From Dickeya undicola (GTDB taxonomy: Bacteria > Pseudomonadota > Gammaproteobacteria > Enterobacterales > Enterobacteriaceae): 64,000 nt of DNA. This document shows positions 30,941 through 41,828 of this stretch, one piece after another. Made by a program: the position numbers and the translations under genes. The stretch is taken from positions 62,001 to 126,000 of the forward strand of contig NZ_JSYG01000001.1 of NCBI RefSeq assembly GCF_000784735.1, in the 5' to 3' direction. A model generated the notes under the pieces. The model was not told where the DNA came from. It made no database searches and was given only the letters and a program-made list of their open reading frames with translations. Position 1 is the stretch's first letter, and the number at the start of each line of letters is the position of its first letter.

Positions 30941-31882
30941 CTATGCACTAACAACCTGAATCACCTTGCGTAACGCCTCTCCGGGCTGATCGCTGTCAAG
31001 CCAGCAAACATCGTCCCAGCCACGCAACCAGGTCATCTGGCGCTTTGCCAGTTGCCGGGTGGCGCAAATGCCACGATACACCATCTCATCGTAATCGATC
31101 TCGCCCGACAAATATGACCACATCTGGCGATACCCAACACAACGGATTGACGGCAACGCAGGATTCAAATCCGGCCGGGCGAACAGCGCCCGAGCCTCTG
31201 TTTCAAAACCCGATTCCAACATCTGCCGGAAACGCAACGCTATCCGTTCATGCAACAACTCACGCGTTGCCGGAGCAATCGCAAACTGATGAACACGATA
31301 GGGCAATGCTTCACCGGATGTCTTTGTCAACTCGGTTAAAGTGTTACCTGAAACGAAAAAAACTTCCAGTGCCCGAGACAGTCTCTGCGGATCATTTGGA
31401 TGAATCCGAGCCGCCGATACCGGATCGATGGCACTCAACTGACGATGCAACGCATCCCATCCCTCGGTCCGCGCACGTTCTTCGATTTCCCGCCGTACCT
31501 GCACATCCGCCGAGGGTAGCGGCGACAACCCTTCCAGCAGCGCCTTGAAATATAGCATGGTGCCGCCCACCAGCAGCGGAATGCGCCCGGCGGCAGTGAT
31601 TTCCGCCATCGCCTGCAACGCATCACGCCGGAAATCCGCAGCGGAATAAGCCTCTGCCGGGTCAAGAATATCGAGCAGGCGATGTGGAGCCCGCACCAGC
31701 TCTTCCGGACCCGGCTTGGCGGTGCCAATATCCATACCGCGATAGACCAGCGCCGAATCCACGCTAATCAGCTCTACAGGAAGTTGCTCACGCAATGCCA
31801 TCGCCAGCGCGGTCTTCCCGGATGCCGTCGGCCCCATGATAAAAATAGCGGGCGGATGCTGCGCCGTTTCAAACTCATTCAT
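30941..31882 (-). CDS. miaA: tRNA dimethylallyltransferase
   Basis: MiaA adds a dimethylallyl group to A37 of tRNAs that read codons beginning with U. The 313 residues contain the P-loop GPTASGKT (17-24), [16 protein letters not shown], and [17 protein letters not shown]. The start overlaps the end of mutL by 8 bp, so translation is coupled, as in E. coli. Confidence 0.97.
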   Translation of the reverse strand: MNEFETAQHPPAIFIMGPTASGKTALAMALREQLPVELISVDSALVYRGMDIGTAKPGPEELVRAPHRLLDILDPAEAYSAADFRRDALQAMAEITAAGRIPLLVGGTMLYFKALLEGLSPLPSADVQVRREIEERARTEGWDALHRQLSAIDPVSAARIHPNDPQRLSRALEVFFVSGNTLTELTKTSGEALPYRVHQFAIAPATRELLHERIALRFRQMLESGFETEARALFARPDLNPALPSIRCVGYRQMWSYLSGEIDYDEMVYRGICATRQLAKRQMTWLRGWDDVCWLDSDQPGEALRKVIQVVSA

Positions 31883-33815
31883 GTTTCTTCAACGCCCTGA
31901 TGGCGGATTCAATATCCATCACATATAACAATTCTGACGGCGGCGTTTTTACGTGCAAAGGACATAAACGCTCCACATCAGACAGCAGTTGCACGGCCTG
32001 AGCCAGCGTCCAGTTTTCACGCTCGCTGCCAAGTCGCCCTGCTATCCACGCCGCCACCGCATCAGGCTTCACGTCATGAGAATCAGCGAGATAGCCTAGC
32101 AGGTCAGAAATCAAGTTTTGTAAATTTTGTTGTCTCAATGGTAAAGGTACAGCCCGCAGCGTAGCGCGCGGCGGTGCCAGTTCTACCTCTATCCCCATAC
32201 GCGTCAATAACGGTTGTTGCTGCTGCATCACCGCCAGCTCGGATGAGTTCAACGTCAGTCGTTGCGGAATCAACAACGGCTGTGGTCGTAAGCCTTCTCC
32301 AGCCTCCAACGGCGTTAACTGAGCTTGCCGAAGGTAACGTTCCGCCACGGTCAACGACAACAATGCCAGGCCATGCTGATACTCCACCAGCGCATAACTG
32401 GGCGGATACACCGTCAACACACGTCCCAGCCCCAGAGCATGACTCTCCAACGGCGCTTCACCAACTACCACCGCAGCGTTTACTGTCACATCGTGCTGCC
32501 CCGCCGGTACGTCCCTGAGCGGCGGCGTTTCCCGAGCAACCGTGGGCTGCTGCGATGATTCAGTATCGAGTAATTGCTGGTACAGCTCGCCTTGTTTCTT
32601 TTGATAACCCGTCGCCTCGTTTCGCGCTGGCTGGCGTTCCCGAGCACGGTAACTGTCTACCTGAAGCTGCTGCCCCGAATTCCCCGACAATACCGTTCTC
32701 GGTGTCTGCGGTGCGGTCCCTGCTGGTCGGGCAAACTGGTTTTCACCTGCAGCAGTCCGGTTTTCCGGCTGCCATGCCGTCGCTGGCGTATCACTAACAC
32801 CATTGAGGCCCGGCGATGCCGCCTGCTGTAATACCGTTATCACCGCCTGATAGATAAAATCGTGCACCAGCCGGGCCTGATGGAAGCGAACCTCATGCTT
32901 GGCCGGGTGCACATTGACATCCACCTGGTGGGGGTCAACGTCCAGATACAACACATAGGCTGGCTGCTGTTCATCACGCAGTTGATCCTGATAAGCCTGA
33001 CGAATTGCATGGTTGATTAAGCGGTCACGCATCATGCGCTGATTAACGTAGCAATACTGCATTTCCGGCAACTGGCGCGACCCGGCCGGATCTGCCACCC
33101 AACCGTGAATGTTCAGATCACCATGTTGCCAGGAAACCGCCAGCGCATGTTGCAAAAATGCCGCGCCACAGATACTGCCAAGCCGCCTTTCTCGCTGACT
33201 TGACTCCGACACGGCACGATATTGCCGGATAAGCTTACCGTTGTGATGCAGTGTGATCGCCACATCGAAGCGCGCCAGTGCAATGCGTCGCACCACTTCA
33301 TCGATGTGCATGAATTCCGTTTTTTCAGTGCGCAGAAACTTGCGTCTGGCTGGGGTGTTGTAAAACAGATCCAGGACTTCCAGCGTAGTGCCAACCGGAT
33401 GCGCCGCCGGTTTGACCGTCACCGCCATCTCTCGCCCTTCCGCGTAAGCCTGCCACGCTTCTGCCTGAGCCTCGGTACGGGAAGTCAGCGTCAGGCGTGA
33501 AACCGAACTGATACTGGCCAGCGCTTCCCCTCGAAATCCCAGGCTGACGATCGCTTCCAGATCATCAAGTGTGGCGATCTTGCTGGTAGCGTGACGAGCC
33601 AGCGCCAACGCCAGCTCCGTCTTACCAATGCCACAGCCGTTATCCCGAATACGAATCAGCTTTGCGCCGCCACGCTCGATTTCAATATCGATGCGCGTCG
33701 CACCCGCATCCAGACTGTTCTCAACCAGCTCCTTAACGACGGAAGCAGGCCGCTCCACCACCTCACCGGCGGCGATCTGGTTCGCCAACTGGGGTGGCAG
33801 CACCTGAATCGGCAT
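31875..33815 (-). CDS. mutL: DNA mismatch repair protein MutL
   Basis: MutL couples mismatch recognition by MutS to strand incision by MutH. The 646 residues contain a GHKL ATPase domain ([28 protein letters not shown]), the [16 protein letters not shown] loop and the NVHPAKHEV motif. A long variable linker (about 340-450, rich in Gln/Thr/Pro) leads to the dimerisation domain. It lacks the DQHAxxE endonuclease motif, as expected where MutH is used. Confidence 0.97.
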   Translation of the reverse strand: MPIQVLPPQLANQIAAGEVVERPASVVKELVENSLDAGATRIDIEIERGGAKLIRIRDNGCGIGKTELALALARHATSKIATLDDLEAIVSLGFRGEALASISSVSRLTLTSRTEAQAEAWQAYAEGREMAVTVKPAAHPVGTTLEVLDLFYNTPARRKFLRTEKTEFMHIDEVVRRIALARFDVAITLHHNGKLIRQYRAVSESSQRERRLGSICGAAFLQHALAVSWQHGDLNIHGWVADPAGSRQLPEMQYCYVNQRMMRDRLINHAIRQAYQDQLRDEQQPAYVLYLDVDPHQVDVNVHPAKHEVRFHQARLVHDFIYQAVITVLQQAASPGLNGVSDTPATAWQPENRTAAGENQFARPAGTAPQTPRTVLSGNSGQQLQVDSYRARERQPARNEATGYQKKQGELYQQLLDTESSQQPTVARETPPLRDVPAGQHDVTVNAAVVVGEAPLESHALGLGRVLTVYPPSYALVEYQHGLALLSLTVAERYLRQAQLTPLEAGEGLRPQPLLIPQRLTLNSSELAVMQQQQPLLTRMGIEVELAPPRATLRAVPLPLRQQNLQNLISDLLGYLADSHDVKPDAVAAWIAGRLGSERENWTLAQAVQLLSDVERLCPLHVKTPPSELLYVMDIESAIRALKKHE

Positions 33816-33841
33816 GGACTCTCCTCGTTTTATCGCCCGGA

Positions 33842-35518
33842 TCAGGCAGAAGGGATAATCAACGTCTGCCCCAACTGTACATTTCCGGAAGACATGTTGT
33901 TCGCCTGCTGGATCGCTTTCATACTCACGCCATAGCGGCTGGCAATGGCACTCAGCGTATCGCCCCGCACCACCTTGTGTTTTATCACGGTTGCGCTTTT
34001 CTTCACGCCCGACGTGCGTGCGGCCACAACAGGTTTAGCCTTCGTCGCCAAGGCCGCCCTGGCTGTCGGTGAAGCACCGGACGGGATCCTCAGCCGCTGT
34101 CCTACCCAGACCACATCTTTTTTCAGGCGATTGGTTTCACGAATGGCGTCCATGCTGACGCCATAATGCGCGGCAATCCCCGATAATGTTTCGCCGGTCG
34201 CGACGGTATGACGTACCGTTGCTCCTGTTGCGATCTGAGCGGGCTCAGTGGCTGCTGCGTTTTTCACCGTCTGCGAGCCGAGCGGACGGTTTTCCTGCTT
34301 TGGGATATTTTGTAACGGATGAGTCTGGAAATAGCTGCGCAACCCCTGATAAATGGCGTTCGCAATCTTTTCCTGATACTCGTTGCTGCCCAGCAGCCGC
34401 TCCTCGCTCGGATTAGAAATAAACCCGGTTTCTACCAACAAAGACGGAATATCCGGTGAACGTAATACGCCCAGACTGGCGTGTTCCGGTCGCCGCTTAT
34501 GCAGCCTGCCGACACGCTGCAATTCGCGTAGTACTTTCACCGCCACATCATATCCCACCCGCTGTGAATGCCCGAACTGCAAATCCAGTACCGCCTGACT
34601 CAGATACGGATCAGCCGCGCTATTCGCCAGCAGATCACCAGCGCCGCCCAACAACTCGGATTGTTTTTCATGCTGTTCCAGCCAATTGGCCATTTCACTG
34701 TTGGCGCGTCGGTTGGACAGTACCCATACGGATGCGCCCGTTGCCCCACGGTTAGGCGCAGCGTCCGCATGGATGGATACCAGCAGGTTAGCCCCTTGTT
34801 TACGCGCGACGTCGGAACGCCCCATCACCGAAATAAAGTAGTCGCCGTCACGGGTCAGCACCGGCTTAAACGCTGGATCGGCACTCATGATGGCCCGCAG
34901 TTTACGGGCTATCGAGATGGTGACATTTTTTTCATGTAGCCCGCCCGGCCCGGTCGCCCCAGGGTCCTGACCGCCGTGACCGGCGTCAATCGCCACAATG
35001 ATTTTCTCACCGTTGCCCGCCCGCCCCGATACCCGAGTCGGCGCAGCCGCTACCGCCGCAGTCTGGGGAACGAGAGGATTGCGCCCGCTCTGCGCCGAGG
35101 GTTGTACGGGCTGGGCCACTGGTTTGCGGACCACCGGTTTGCGCTCGCCCGTCAGCGTAAAGACGGCGCTATTACCGTCTTTCACCGCCTGCACCTGTAC
35201 CTTTTGGGTCAGGTCCAGCACCAGCCGCAGGCTTTTCGGGTCTTTGGCGTTGCTGGTGCGAATGCGGGCGATCAGATTCTGGCCGTTAAAGGCGAGCGGC
35301 AGTCCTTTCATCACACCGGACTGGGTAATATCAATTACTACCCGGTTTGGGTTACTCAGCGAAAAGTATTCATACACCGGTTGTCCGCCAAAACTCAGCG
35401 TAACAACCGCCTCGCTGGCAGCATTATTCACCCGGATATCGGTCAGGTTGCTCGCCCACAGCGGCCATGACAGCATCAGTAATAGCCCCAGCAGGGCCTG
35501 CTTCAACCACACAGTCAT
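33842..35518 (-). CDS. amiB: N-acetylmuramoyl-L-alanine amidase AmiB with two LysM domains
   Basis: This periplasmic amidase splits septal peptidoglycan for daughter-cell separation. The 558-residue protein has a signal peptide ([22 protein letters not shown]), an AMIN domain ([20 protein letters not shown]), and a catalytic Amidase_3 domain with zinc residues in [13 protein letters not shown] and SIHADAAPN. Two C-terminal LysM domains follow ([20 protein letters not shown] and [20 protein letters not shown]). E. coli AmiB, at 445 residues, has one LysM; the second copy accounts for most of the length gain. It overlaps tsaE by 4 bp. Confidence 0.96.
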   Translation of the reverse strand: MTVWLKQALLGLLLMLSWPLWASNLTDIRVNNAASEAVVTLSFGGQPVYEYFSLSNPNRVVIDITQSGVMKGLPLAFNGQNLIARIRTSNAKDPKSLRLVLDLTQKVQVQAVKDGNSAVFTLTGERKPVVRKPVAQPVQPSAQSGRNPLVPQTAAVAAAPTRVSGRAGNGEKIIVAIDAGHGGQDPGATGPGGLHEKNVTISIARKLRAIMSADPAFKPVLTRDGDYFISVMGRSDVARKQGANLLVSIHADAAPNRGATGASVWVLSNRRANSEMANWLEQHEKQSELLGGAGDLLANSAADPYLSQAVLDLQFGHSQRVGYDVAVKVLRELQRVGRLHKRRPEHASLGVLRSPDIPSLLVETGFISNPSEERLLGSNEYQEKIANAIYQGLRSYFQTHPLQNIPKQENRPLGSQTVKNAAATEPAQIATGATVRHTVATGETLSGIAAHYGVSMDAIRETNRLKKDVVWVGQRLRIPSGASPTARAALATKAKPVVAARTSGVKKSATVIKHKVVRGDTLSAIASRYGVSMKAIQQANNMSSGNVQLGQTLIIPSA

Positions 35519-35997
35519 GGTGCGTCCTGCTTTGGCTGGGCGGCCAGCGCCGCTACAATCTGCTCACCCTGCGGTGTACGGGCGTTGATTTCTGCCCGTC
35601 TGCCCATGCCCTGATAGCCAAGATGCAATTCAACATCCGCTTGTGGCAAAAAGCCGGTGCCTTGTTGCGGCCATTCAATCAGGCAGAGAGCATCCTGCGA
35701 CAAATAGTCACGAATCCCCATGAACTCCAGTTCTTCAGGATCCGCCAGGCGATAAAGGTCGAAGTGATATACCGGGCGCGGCAGCAGCGCATAGGGTTCT
35801 ACCAGCGTATAGGTCGGGCTTTTCACATTGCCCTGATGCCCCAACGCTTGCAGGAATCCACGGCTCAGCGTGGTTTTCCCAGCCCCCAGATCGCCCAGCA
35901 GATAAATAATGGTGGTGTGCTCACAGGCGCGGGCTAACGCCGCGCCCAGCGCAATCGTGGCTGCCTCGTCCGGCAAAGGTAACAAAAGCGTCTTCAT
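35515..35997 (-). CDS. tsaE: tRNA threonylcarbamoyladenosine biosynthesis ATPase TsaE
   Basis: TsaE is the ATPase subunit that helps TsaB/TsaD make the t6A modification at position 37 of ANN-reading tRNAs. The 160-residue protein has Walker [14 protein letters not shown] (about 36-48), [10 protein letters not shown] and HFDLYRL. It overlaps nnr and amiB by 4 bp each, indicating one translationally coupled unit nnr-tsaE-amiB-mutL-miaA-hfq. Confidence 0.96.
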   Translation of the reverse strand: MKTLLLPLPDEAATIALGAALARACEHTTIIYLLGDLGAGKTTLSRGFLQALGHQGNVKSPTYTLVEPYALLPRPVYHFDLYRLADPEELEFMGIRDYLSQDALCLIEWPQQGTGFLPQADVELHLGYQGMGRRAEINARTPQGEQIVAALAAQPKQDAP

Positions 35998-37535
35998 TCT
36001 GTGTTTTCTAAGGATATCCGCTCAGGATTTACGTACTGCGGCAATACCGCCATCAAATCGGTTGCCAACATCCCGCGTGTGCCCTGCCGCTGCGCCAGCC
36101 AGTCCGCTGCTGCACCGTGGGCCACACAACCTGCACAGGCGGCGTCATACAACGACAGCCCTTGTGCCAGCATCGCCCCGATCATGCCTGCCAGCACGTC
36201 GCCCATACCGCCGGTCGCCATGCCGGGATTTCCCACATCGGCGATCGCTAATTCGCCCTGCTCGCTTGCCAGCACCGTACCGGCACCTTTTAGCACCACC
36301 ACGCCGCCATAGCGTTTCACCAGACGTTGTGCAGCAAGTAAGCGATCACTTTCAATATCAGCAATCCGACAGTTCAACAGACGGGCGGCCTCGCCGGGAT
36401 GAGGCGTTAACACGCGATTCTGACGTTTATGCGGGCTGATTGCTAGCAGGTTGAGCGCATCAGCATCCCATAAGATGGATTTGTTACAATTTTCTGCGAT
36501 TCGCAGTGCGTTTTTCCCCCATTCGCGCTGCCCAAGCCCCGGCCCGATCACCACGACATCCGCCCATTCAACGCCAGCCTTAACCGAATCGGTGGTCAGT
36601 TCCTGCACCATCAGCTCCGGACGAGCCACCAGCAAAGCGGCCAGATAGCTTTTGTGAGTAAGCACTCGCACCAGCCCTGTACCACTGCGTAGTGCCGCCT
36701 CTCCTGCCATAAAAATCGCACCGCCGGTGCCTTCATCGCCGCCGATAATCAATAAACGACCGTGGTCGCCTTTATGCGCTCCCGGACGTCGTGGTTTCAA
36801 CCATTGCGTTAGCGACGCTGCGGTCAAACGCGCAATCGGTGCTGATTGTTGCGCCAGCCAGTCACTAAGCCCCAAATCATGGTAATGAAGCCGTCCGACA
36901 ACATCCCGCGCCTGCCCGGTTAATAAACCGGGCTTGAGCGCAATAAACGTCACCGTGTGAGCAGCGTGGATCGCCGCCCCGGCACAAGCGCCGGTTAGTG
37001 CATTCAATCCGGAAGGAATATCGAGCGCGATAATCGGTGCCGCGTGGCGGTTGGCCTGAGCGATCAGGGCGTCATAAGGCGCGCGAGGAGCGGACGTCAG
37101 CCCGGTTCCCAGCAGGCCGTCGATGATCAGGTCAACATCATCAGGCCACGGCACATCGACAGGCTGCTCACGCCCCCCGGCATCGAACCATGCCTGACGC
37201 GCCAGATGCGCTTCTGTTGGCAGCGGTCGTTCGATAATTCCCGCCACCACCGTGACCGCAATCCCTGCGGCACGCGCCAGAGCGGCGACCACATAGCCGT
37301 CACCGCCGTTGTTGCCATGTCCGCACAGAATCAGCCAGTGCCGGGCAGTCGGGTATTGCTGTTGCGCTATACGAAAAGCCGCATCACCCGCACGCTGCAT
37401 AAGCGTATTCAATGAAACACCGGCATAGTTCGCGGCGTGAGGCTCCTCACGGCGCAGCCAGTCGGGTAAAAAAACAGTATGAGGCAGGTCGGGTAATGAT
37501 CCGCCAGGCTGGTACACACGATGGTCTTGATGCAT
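35994..37535 (-). CDS. nnr: Bifunctional NAD(P)H-hydrate epimerase/dehydratase
   Basis: It repairs hydrated NAD(P)H: the N-terminal domain epimerises and the C-terminal domain dehydrates with ADP. The 513 residues show the epimerase segments [14 protein letters not shown] and LLGTGL, and the ribokinase-like dehydratase with [31 protein letters not shown] and [13 protein letters not shown]. It is divergent from queG, 157 bp apart, as in E. coli. Confidence 0.95.
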   Translation of the reverse strand: MHQDHRVYQPGGSLPDLPHTVFLPDWLRREEPHAANYAGVSLNTLMQRAGDAAFRIAQQQYPTARHWLILCGHGNNGGDGYVVAALARAAGIAVTVVAGIIERPLPTEAHLARQAWFDAGGREQPVDVPWPDDVDLIIDGLLGTGLTSAPRAPYDALIAQANRHAAPIIALDIPSGLNALTGACAGAAIHAAHTVTFIALKPGLLTGQARDVVGRLHYHDLGLSDWLAQQSAPIARLTAASLTQWLKPRRPGAHKGDHGRLLIIGGDEGTGGAIFMAGEAALRSGTGLVRVLTHKSYLAALLVARPELMVQELTTDSVKAGVEWADVVVIGPGLGQREWGKNALRIAENCNKSILWDADALNLLAISPHKRQNRVLTPHPGEAARLLNCRIADIESDRLLAAQRLVKRYGGVVVLKGAGTVLASEQGELAIADVGNPGMATGGMGDVLAGMIGAMLAQGLSLYDAACAGCVAHGAAADWLAQRQGTRGMLATDLMAVLPQYVNPERISLENTE

Positions 37536-37692
37536 GTCATCCCTCCATCGGTAGCAGGATTGTGCGCCTCAACTTAGCAAGGTCTGCCGGGAAGCGCCAT
37601 ATGTGGAGAAATCCTGGCTCACCGACTCGCCGCGAACGACACTGGAACAATGTGATAAAATCAGACGCCCGGTTTCTTCTCAATGGTTACGC

Positions 37693-38847
37693 ATGACATA
37701 CCCCTACGACCTCAACGAACTCGCTCAGCTCATCAAACAATGGGGGCTTGAATTAGGTTTCCAGCAAGTAGGGGTTTGCGACACGGATTTGTCTCATGAA
37801 GAACCCCGTCTTCAGGCATGGCTCGACAAGCAATATCACGGCGAAATGGAATGGATGGCGCGCCACGGCATGATGCGAGCCCGTCCGCATGAGCTGTTGC
37901 CCGGCACGTTACGCGTCATCAGCGTGCGCATGAACTATCTGCCAGCCAAAGCCGCATTTGCCAGTACGCTGAAAAACCCGCACCTCGGGTATGTCAGCCG
38001 CTACGCCCTGGGGCGCGACTATCATAAGTTACTGCGTCAACGTCTGAAAAAGCTGGGCGACCGAATTCAAGCGCACTGCGGTGAGTTGCAGTTTCGTCCC
38101 TTTGTCGATTCTGCCCCCATCATGGAACGGCCTCTAGCCGCGAAAGCCGGGATTGGCTGGGTTGGCAAGCACTCACTGATTTTGAATCGGGAAGCCGGTT
38201 CCTGGTTTTTCCTGGGGGAACTGCTTATTGACCTGCCCTTACCGGTAGATCAGCCACTCGCTGAGCAGTGTGGGAAATGTGTAGCCTGTATGACCACTTG
38301 CCCGACCGGCGCCATTGTCGAGCCTTACACTGTTGATGCCCGCCGCTGCATTTCCTATCTGACCATTGAGCTGGAAGGTGCCATTCCGGAACCTCTGCGC
38401 CCGTTGATGGGAAACCGCATCTACGGCTGTGATGATTGTCAGTTGATTTGCCCCTGGAACCGCTTCTCGCAGCTTACCGACGAACCCGATTTCAGTCCTC
38501 GTGTCGCATTACATGCACCGGAGTTACTGGCGCTATTTGGTTGGGATGAAAGCCGTTTTTTGCGAATAACCGAAGGCTCTGCCATCCGGCGCATCGGTCA
38601 CGAGCGCTGGCTGCGGAATATCGCTGTTGCACTGGGCAACGCGCCCTATGAAGACAGGATCGTCCTGGCACTACAGGGCCGGTTGGGAGAAAGCACCTTG
38701 CTGGACGAGCATATTTATTGGGCCATCGACCAACAGCTAACCCGGCGCAGCCAGCAATCGATTAACGTTCAGACGATTGACGTTCAGCCCCCGCAAAAAA
38801 AGCGCCTCATCCGCGCAATCGAGAAAGGTTTACCAAGAGACGCCTGA
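37693..38847 (+). CDS. queG: Epoxyqueuosine reductase
   Basis: QueG reduces epoxyqueuosine to queuosine in tRNA, using cobalamin and two [4Fe-4S] clusters. The start MTYPYDLNELAQLIKQWGLE (ATG 37693) gives 384 residues; the frame is open 30 codons upstream without family match. Cluster ligands lie in CGKCVACMTTCPTGAI, CISYL and CDDCQLICPWN. Substrate-side segments MRARPHELLPGT and FVDSAPIMERPLA are conserved. tRNA-Gly genes lie downstream, as in E. coli (glyVXY). Confidence 0.97.
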   Translation: MTYPYDLNELAQLIKQWGLELGFQQVGVCDTDLSHEEPRLQAWLDKQYHGEMEWMARHGMMRARPHELLPGTLRVISVRMNYLPAKAAFASTLKNPHLGYVSRYALGRDYHKLLRQRLKKLGDRIQAHCGELQFRPFVDSAPIMERPLAAKAGIGWVGKHSLILNREAGSWFFLGELLIDLPLPVDQPLAEQCGKCVACMTTCPTGAIVEPYTVDARRCISYLTIELEGAIPEPLRPLMGNRIYGCDDCQLICPWNRFSQLTDEPDFSPRVALHAPELLALFGWDESRFLRITEGSAIRRIGHERWLRNIAVALGNAPYEDRIVLALQGRLGESTLLDEHIYWAIDQQLTRRSQQSINVQTIDVQPPQKKRLIRAIEKGLPRDA

Positions 38848-39131
38848 AATTTTACCCGGTGATTGTTTGAAGATCCTGAACCATTTGGCTGTGGATAATT
38901 TTAAAAAAACGTTGTCAATCAATCATCACAAAAAGTACAAGTGATCCGGATAGCGTTTTTTATCATAAATTTATCTTTTTATTTCAATATCTTGAAATGA
39001 TGTCTTTTCAATGATTTTTTCAGGAAACCGGAGATAGCTCATAGTCAGGCTGTGGATAAGTCTGTTCAGAAAAGTATGAACACATGCAGAAAAACTGTAT
39101 GACAATGAAGAGACGGAGAAGTGTAAAAAAC

Positions 39132-39207
<76 letters not shown>

Positions 39208-39421
39208 ACACGCAACGCCTAAGTATCGACGTTTTTTCGCCAAACGCAAACTGATGTGATCACATTTTGCGCTTCTTTTTTCGCATTACAGATAAGTCAT
39301 TGATTTGACTGTATTTTGAAAGCTGTATTGCAAAGAGGGCAGCATTATGAACCAATCTGCCCATTCTGACAAGGGGAGATAAACAATTTTATTGTTTTCG
39401 TCGAAAGCGAACATTTTATTC
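39208..39421 (-). promoter_or_regulatory. Upstream region of tRNA-Gly copy 2
   Basis: On the minus strand TTTGCG-N17-GATACT, followed by a GC-rich discriminator, is a plausible sigma-70 promoter about 30 bp before the tRNA. A perfect 12-bp palindrome, ATGTGATCACAT, lies upstream (39254-39265); it is too short for a spaced CRP site. So the tRNA can be expressed apart from the gene upstream. Confidence 0.45.
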
Positions 39422-40360
39422 TCAATAAGGCTGAGAAAAATCCACTTCTCCTGCTAACGCCAGCCCTTGTCGGAAGCGCGGCAGGTTGTCCAAAAACAGT
39501 TTACCCAGCCGGGCAGGCACCAGCGGCCCGGCAACATGTGCCGTGATGGTGAGGTTTGGCGTCCGCCAGAACGGATGATCACCCGGCAGAGGCTCCTGCC
39601 GAAACACATCCAGCACGGCTCCGGCAATCTTTCCCTCGTGCAAAGCGGCGCACAAATCCGCATCCACCACCGCGGTGCCACGGCCAACGTTGATAAACAA
39701 CGCTGAAGGCTTCATCGCTGCAAACACGTCGGCGTGATAGATATCCGTTGTCGCTGGCGTATCCGGCAAAATGTTAATGACGTAATCCGCAGACGCTACC
39801 GCCTGTTCAAGCGATGACAGCCCTTCTACCCGTGCAAACATCGGCATCTCACGCGGTGAATAAGCAACCCCGGACAGCTCCACGCCAAACGGCTGCAAAA
39901 AGGTCGCCACCTCCCGGCCAATATCCCCCGCACCAACAATCAATACCCGACGCCCGAACAACGACCCCGGCAATATCTTTTTCCACTCTCCGCTTTGCTG
40001 ACTCTGCAAGCGTTGCGCTAAATGAAGCTCATGTTGCAACAAGTAAGCCAGCACGTACTCAGCAATAGGTTGCCCAAATACCCCGACGGCCCGACTCAGC
40101 CGATAATCACGTGGTAATCCTGCGGCAAGTAAAGGTTTATAACCGGCCCAGGTCGATTGTAACCAGCGCGGTTTTACCCCTTGCCCCAGCAACAGTGCAA
40201 CCCGGTCTGGCTCACCCACCCAAATATCACAGGCCGCAGCCTGAGCAACCTCACCTGAGCCGATCAGCAACGGTAAGTCAGGTGCCGCGTCATGCAGTAC
40301 ATCACGTAGCTCATCCGCACGGGAGTCCAACAACAGAATAGGTGTCATGTTCGTCATCAA
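39422..40360 (-). CDS. D-isomer 2-hydroxyacid dehydrogenase, GhrA-like
   Basis: This NAD(P)-dependent 2-ketoacid reductase family member most resembles the GhrA glyoxylate/hydroxypyruvate reductases. The 312 residues equal E. coli GhrA in length and share the C-terminal pattern LDVFRQEPLPGDHPFW...TITAHVAG. The nucleotide motif GAGDIG (about 142-147), the catalytic Arg in NVGRGTAVV, the Glu in RQEP and the His in ITAHVA are intact. The natural substrate is unknown. It lies between two identical tRNA-Gly genes on the same strand, a placement not seen in E. coli. Confidence 0.85.
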   Translation of the reverse strand: MMTNMTPILLLDSRADELRDVLHDAAPDLPLLIGSGEVAQAAACDIWVGEPDRVALLLGQGVKPRWLQSTWAGYKPLLAAGLPRDYRLSRAVGVFGQPIAEYVLAYLLQHELHLAQRLQSQQSGEWKKILPGSLFGRRVLIVGAGDIGREVATFLQPFGVELSGVAYSPREMPMFARVEGLSSLEQAVASADYVINILPDTPATTDIYHADVFAAMKPSALFINVGRGTAVVDADLCAALHEGKIAGAVLDVFRQEPLPGDHPFWRTPNLTITAHVAGPLVPARLGKLFLDNLPRFRQGLALAGEVDFSQPY

Positions 40361-40471
40361 TGGAAAATCATGCGACGATAATATATGAAATCAGCATAAC
40401 GCCAAATAACGGTAGCTTATGGCTGAGTCGATATTGGAAATAAGGAGAATAAAAGATAAAGAAAGAAAACT

Positions 40472-40547
<76 letters not shown>

Positions 40548-41150
40548 ATAGGAAGGTTATTCAAAGCGCCTAGAAGCATCTAATTCTTTGTAACCAATTG
40601 ATTATAAAGGCTTTAACACTTTAAGGCGTTTGGAATGGCGCTGATTATGGACCGCTTTACTTACTCTGGCAAGTGCTTTTTCATACCCGTTGTTTTGTTT
40701 GCTTATAATATCGACAACCATGCTCCCCCGAGGTTAGCGGCGCGGTGCCACTATCCTTCCCCGTCCCTTTTTCCTCGCTATCCACATCGTTCAGAATCGA
40801 CCAACGCACCTGCAACTTGAAATAATCATCTATTGCACAGCGTCATAATATCACCAAGGAATAATTGTCATTTTATAACGCCGGTCATCACACCTGTTTT
40901 ATCGGCTATGACCGACGAAGAAAATAAATAATATGCTGTAGCTATAAAATCAGATTGAGCACGCGCTATCATTCTGGCAAATTAAATCAGCACCAATGGC
41001 GCATCAATCACTGTTGATGTCATAGATTAAAAATAAAGCCGTTAAATTCAAATAGCGTTATTACTCGACAACACCACAACCACTATTTCATTCTTCTTTA
41101 TGCTGGATTTTGAGAAGCAGGTTGCTGGCTCATTTCTGGAGAGAACGCGT
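40548..41150. other. AT-rich gap between tRNA-Gly and an unknown gene
   Basis: A 603-bp gap. The tRNA promoter occupies 40644-40672. The stretch 40800-41100 is clearly more AT-rich than the flanking genes and shows no supported ORF. I see no repeat of the tRNA end that would mark an integrated element. Confidence 0.5.
40644..40672 (-). promoter_or_regulatory. tRNA-Gly copy 1 promoter
   Basis: On the minus strand TTGCCA-N17-CATAAT is followed by CAGCGCC, a GC-rich discriminator typical of stable-RNA promoters. Confidence 0.6.
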
Positions 41151-41828
41151 ATGCCAGATATCAATATATTTTGCTCTTCCCTACTCGAACGGCAATTACA
41201 CGATGCAGCCAGGCGCGCCCGTGCCCGTGAGGTAGCGTTGAGCCGTCAGGAATTGCATCAGAAAGCCCGCGCGCTGCTTGACCAGCTCACCGGGATCAAC
41301 AGCGACAGGCGTTATCAGGGTGACCACTCCAGCACCCTTGCAGACGGCACTCCGGAACGTCTGGCACGCGCCCGGCAGGCTTCCGCCTTCGTCAACAATA
41401 ACGGCGGAAACCCGTTCAACGGTCTGACTTATCAGCAACTATCGCTGATTGTCTACGATGAAAGCGGCGTGTTTACCCTGAATGAACGCCGGGCCGCCTG
41501 GAGCGAAGCTTACGCCCAGGATCAAGCCTGGAGACAGCACATCGTCACGCAAGCCCGCCTGAACTACTGCCATCCTCAGTGGCAAATACGCTTTTTTACC
41601 GAGGTTTTGAAAAATTATCGGGCGCTGTCGGCAATTGAAAAAGCGCAATACCCGCGTTACTACGAACGGGAATTACAATGTCACCTGCTGCCTCACCGCG
41701 ACGGCACTCACCCCTTCGACTTTTCCGGCCTTGCCGATTGCCCAAGCCTGCTGGAAATGCTGCTTGCCATCCGGCAGGACAGCTCCAGAAGGGAAGTGTC
41801 GTCGGCTACCGTCAATCCTGTGCTTTAA
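41151..41828 (+). CDS. Unrecognised protein of 225 residues
   Basis: I do not recognise this protein. The start MPDINIFCSSLLERQLHDAA (ATG 41151) is chosen because GGAGAG lies just upstream; an ATG at 41100 would add 17 residues. There is no signal peptide or membrane helix. The N-terminal third is helical and basic (AARRARAREVALSRQELHQK). The middle has GNPFNGLTYQQLSLIVYDES followed by Trp/Tyr-rich helices (QDQAWRQHIV, YPRYYEREL). The chain is soluble and mainly alpha-helical by eye. It lies downstream of an AT-rich gap and its 3' end overlaps the convergent monooxygenase by 17 bp. Codon use and GC content look native. Confidence 0.7.
   Translation: MPDINIFCSSLLERQLHDAARRARAREVALSRQELHQKARALLDQLTGINSDRRYQGDHSSTLADGTPERLARARQASAFVNNNGGNPFNGLTYQQLSLIVYDESGVFTLNERRAAWSEAYAQDQAWRQHIVTQARLNYCHPQWQIRFFTEVLKNYRALSAIEKAQYPRYYERELQCHLLPHRDGTHPFDFSGLADCPSLLEMLLAIRQDSSRREVSSATVNPVL

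Noticed and set aside
39254-39265. ATGTGATCACAT as a CRP site upstream of tRNA-Gly copy 2
   Set aside because: The two half-sites touch with no 6-bp spacer, so it does not fit CRP; kept only as a palindrome.
40635-40820. 61-codon frame after tRNA-Gly copy 1
   Set aside because: Overlaps the tRNA promoter and lacks a ribosome site or conserved segment.
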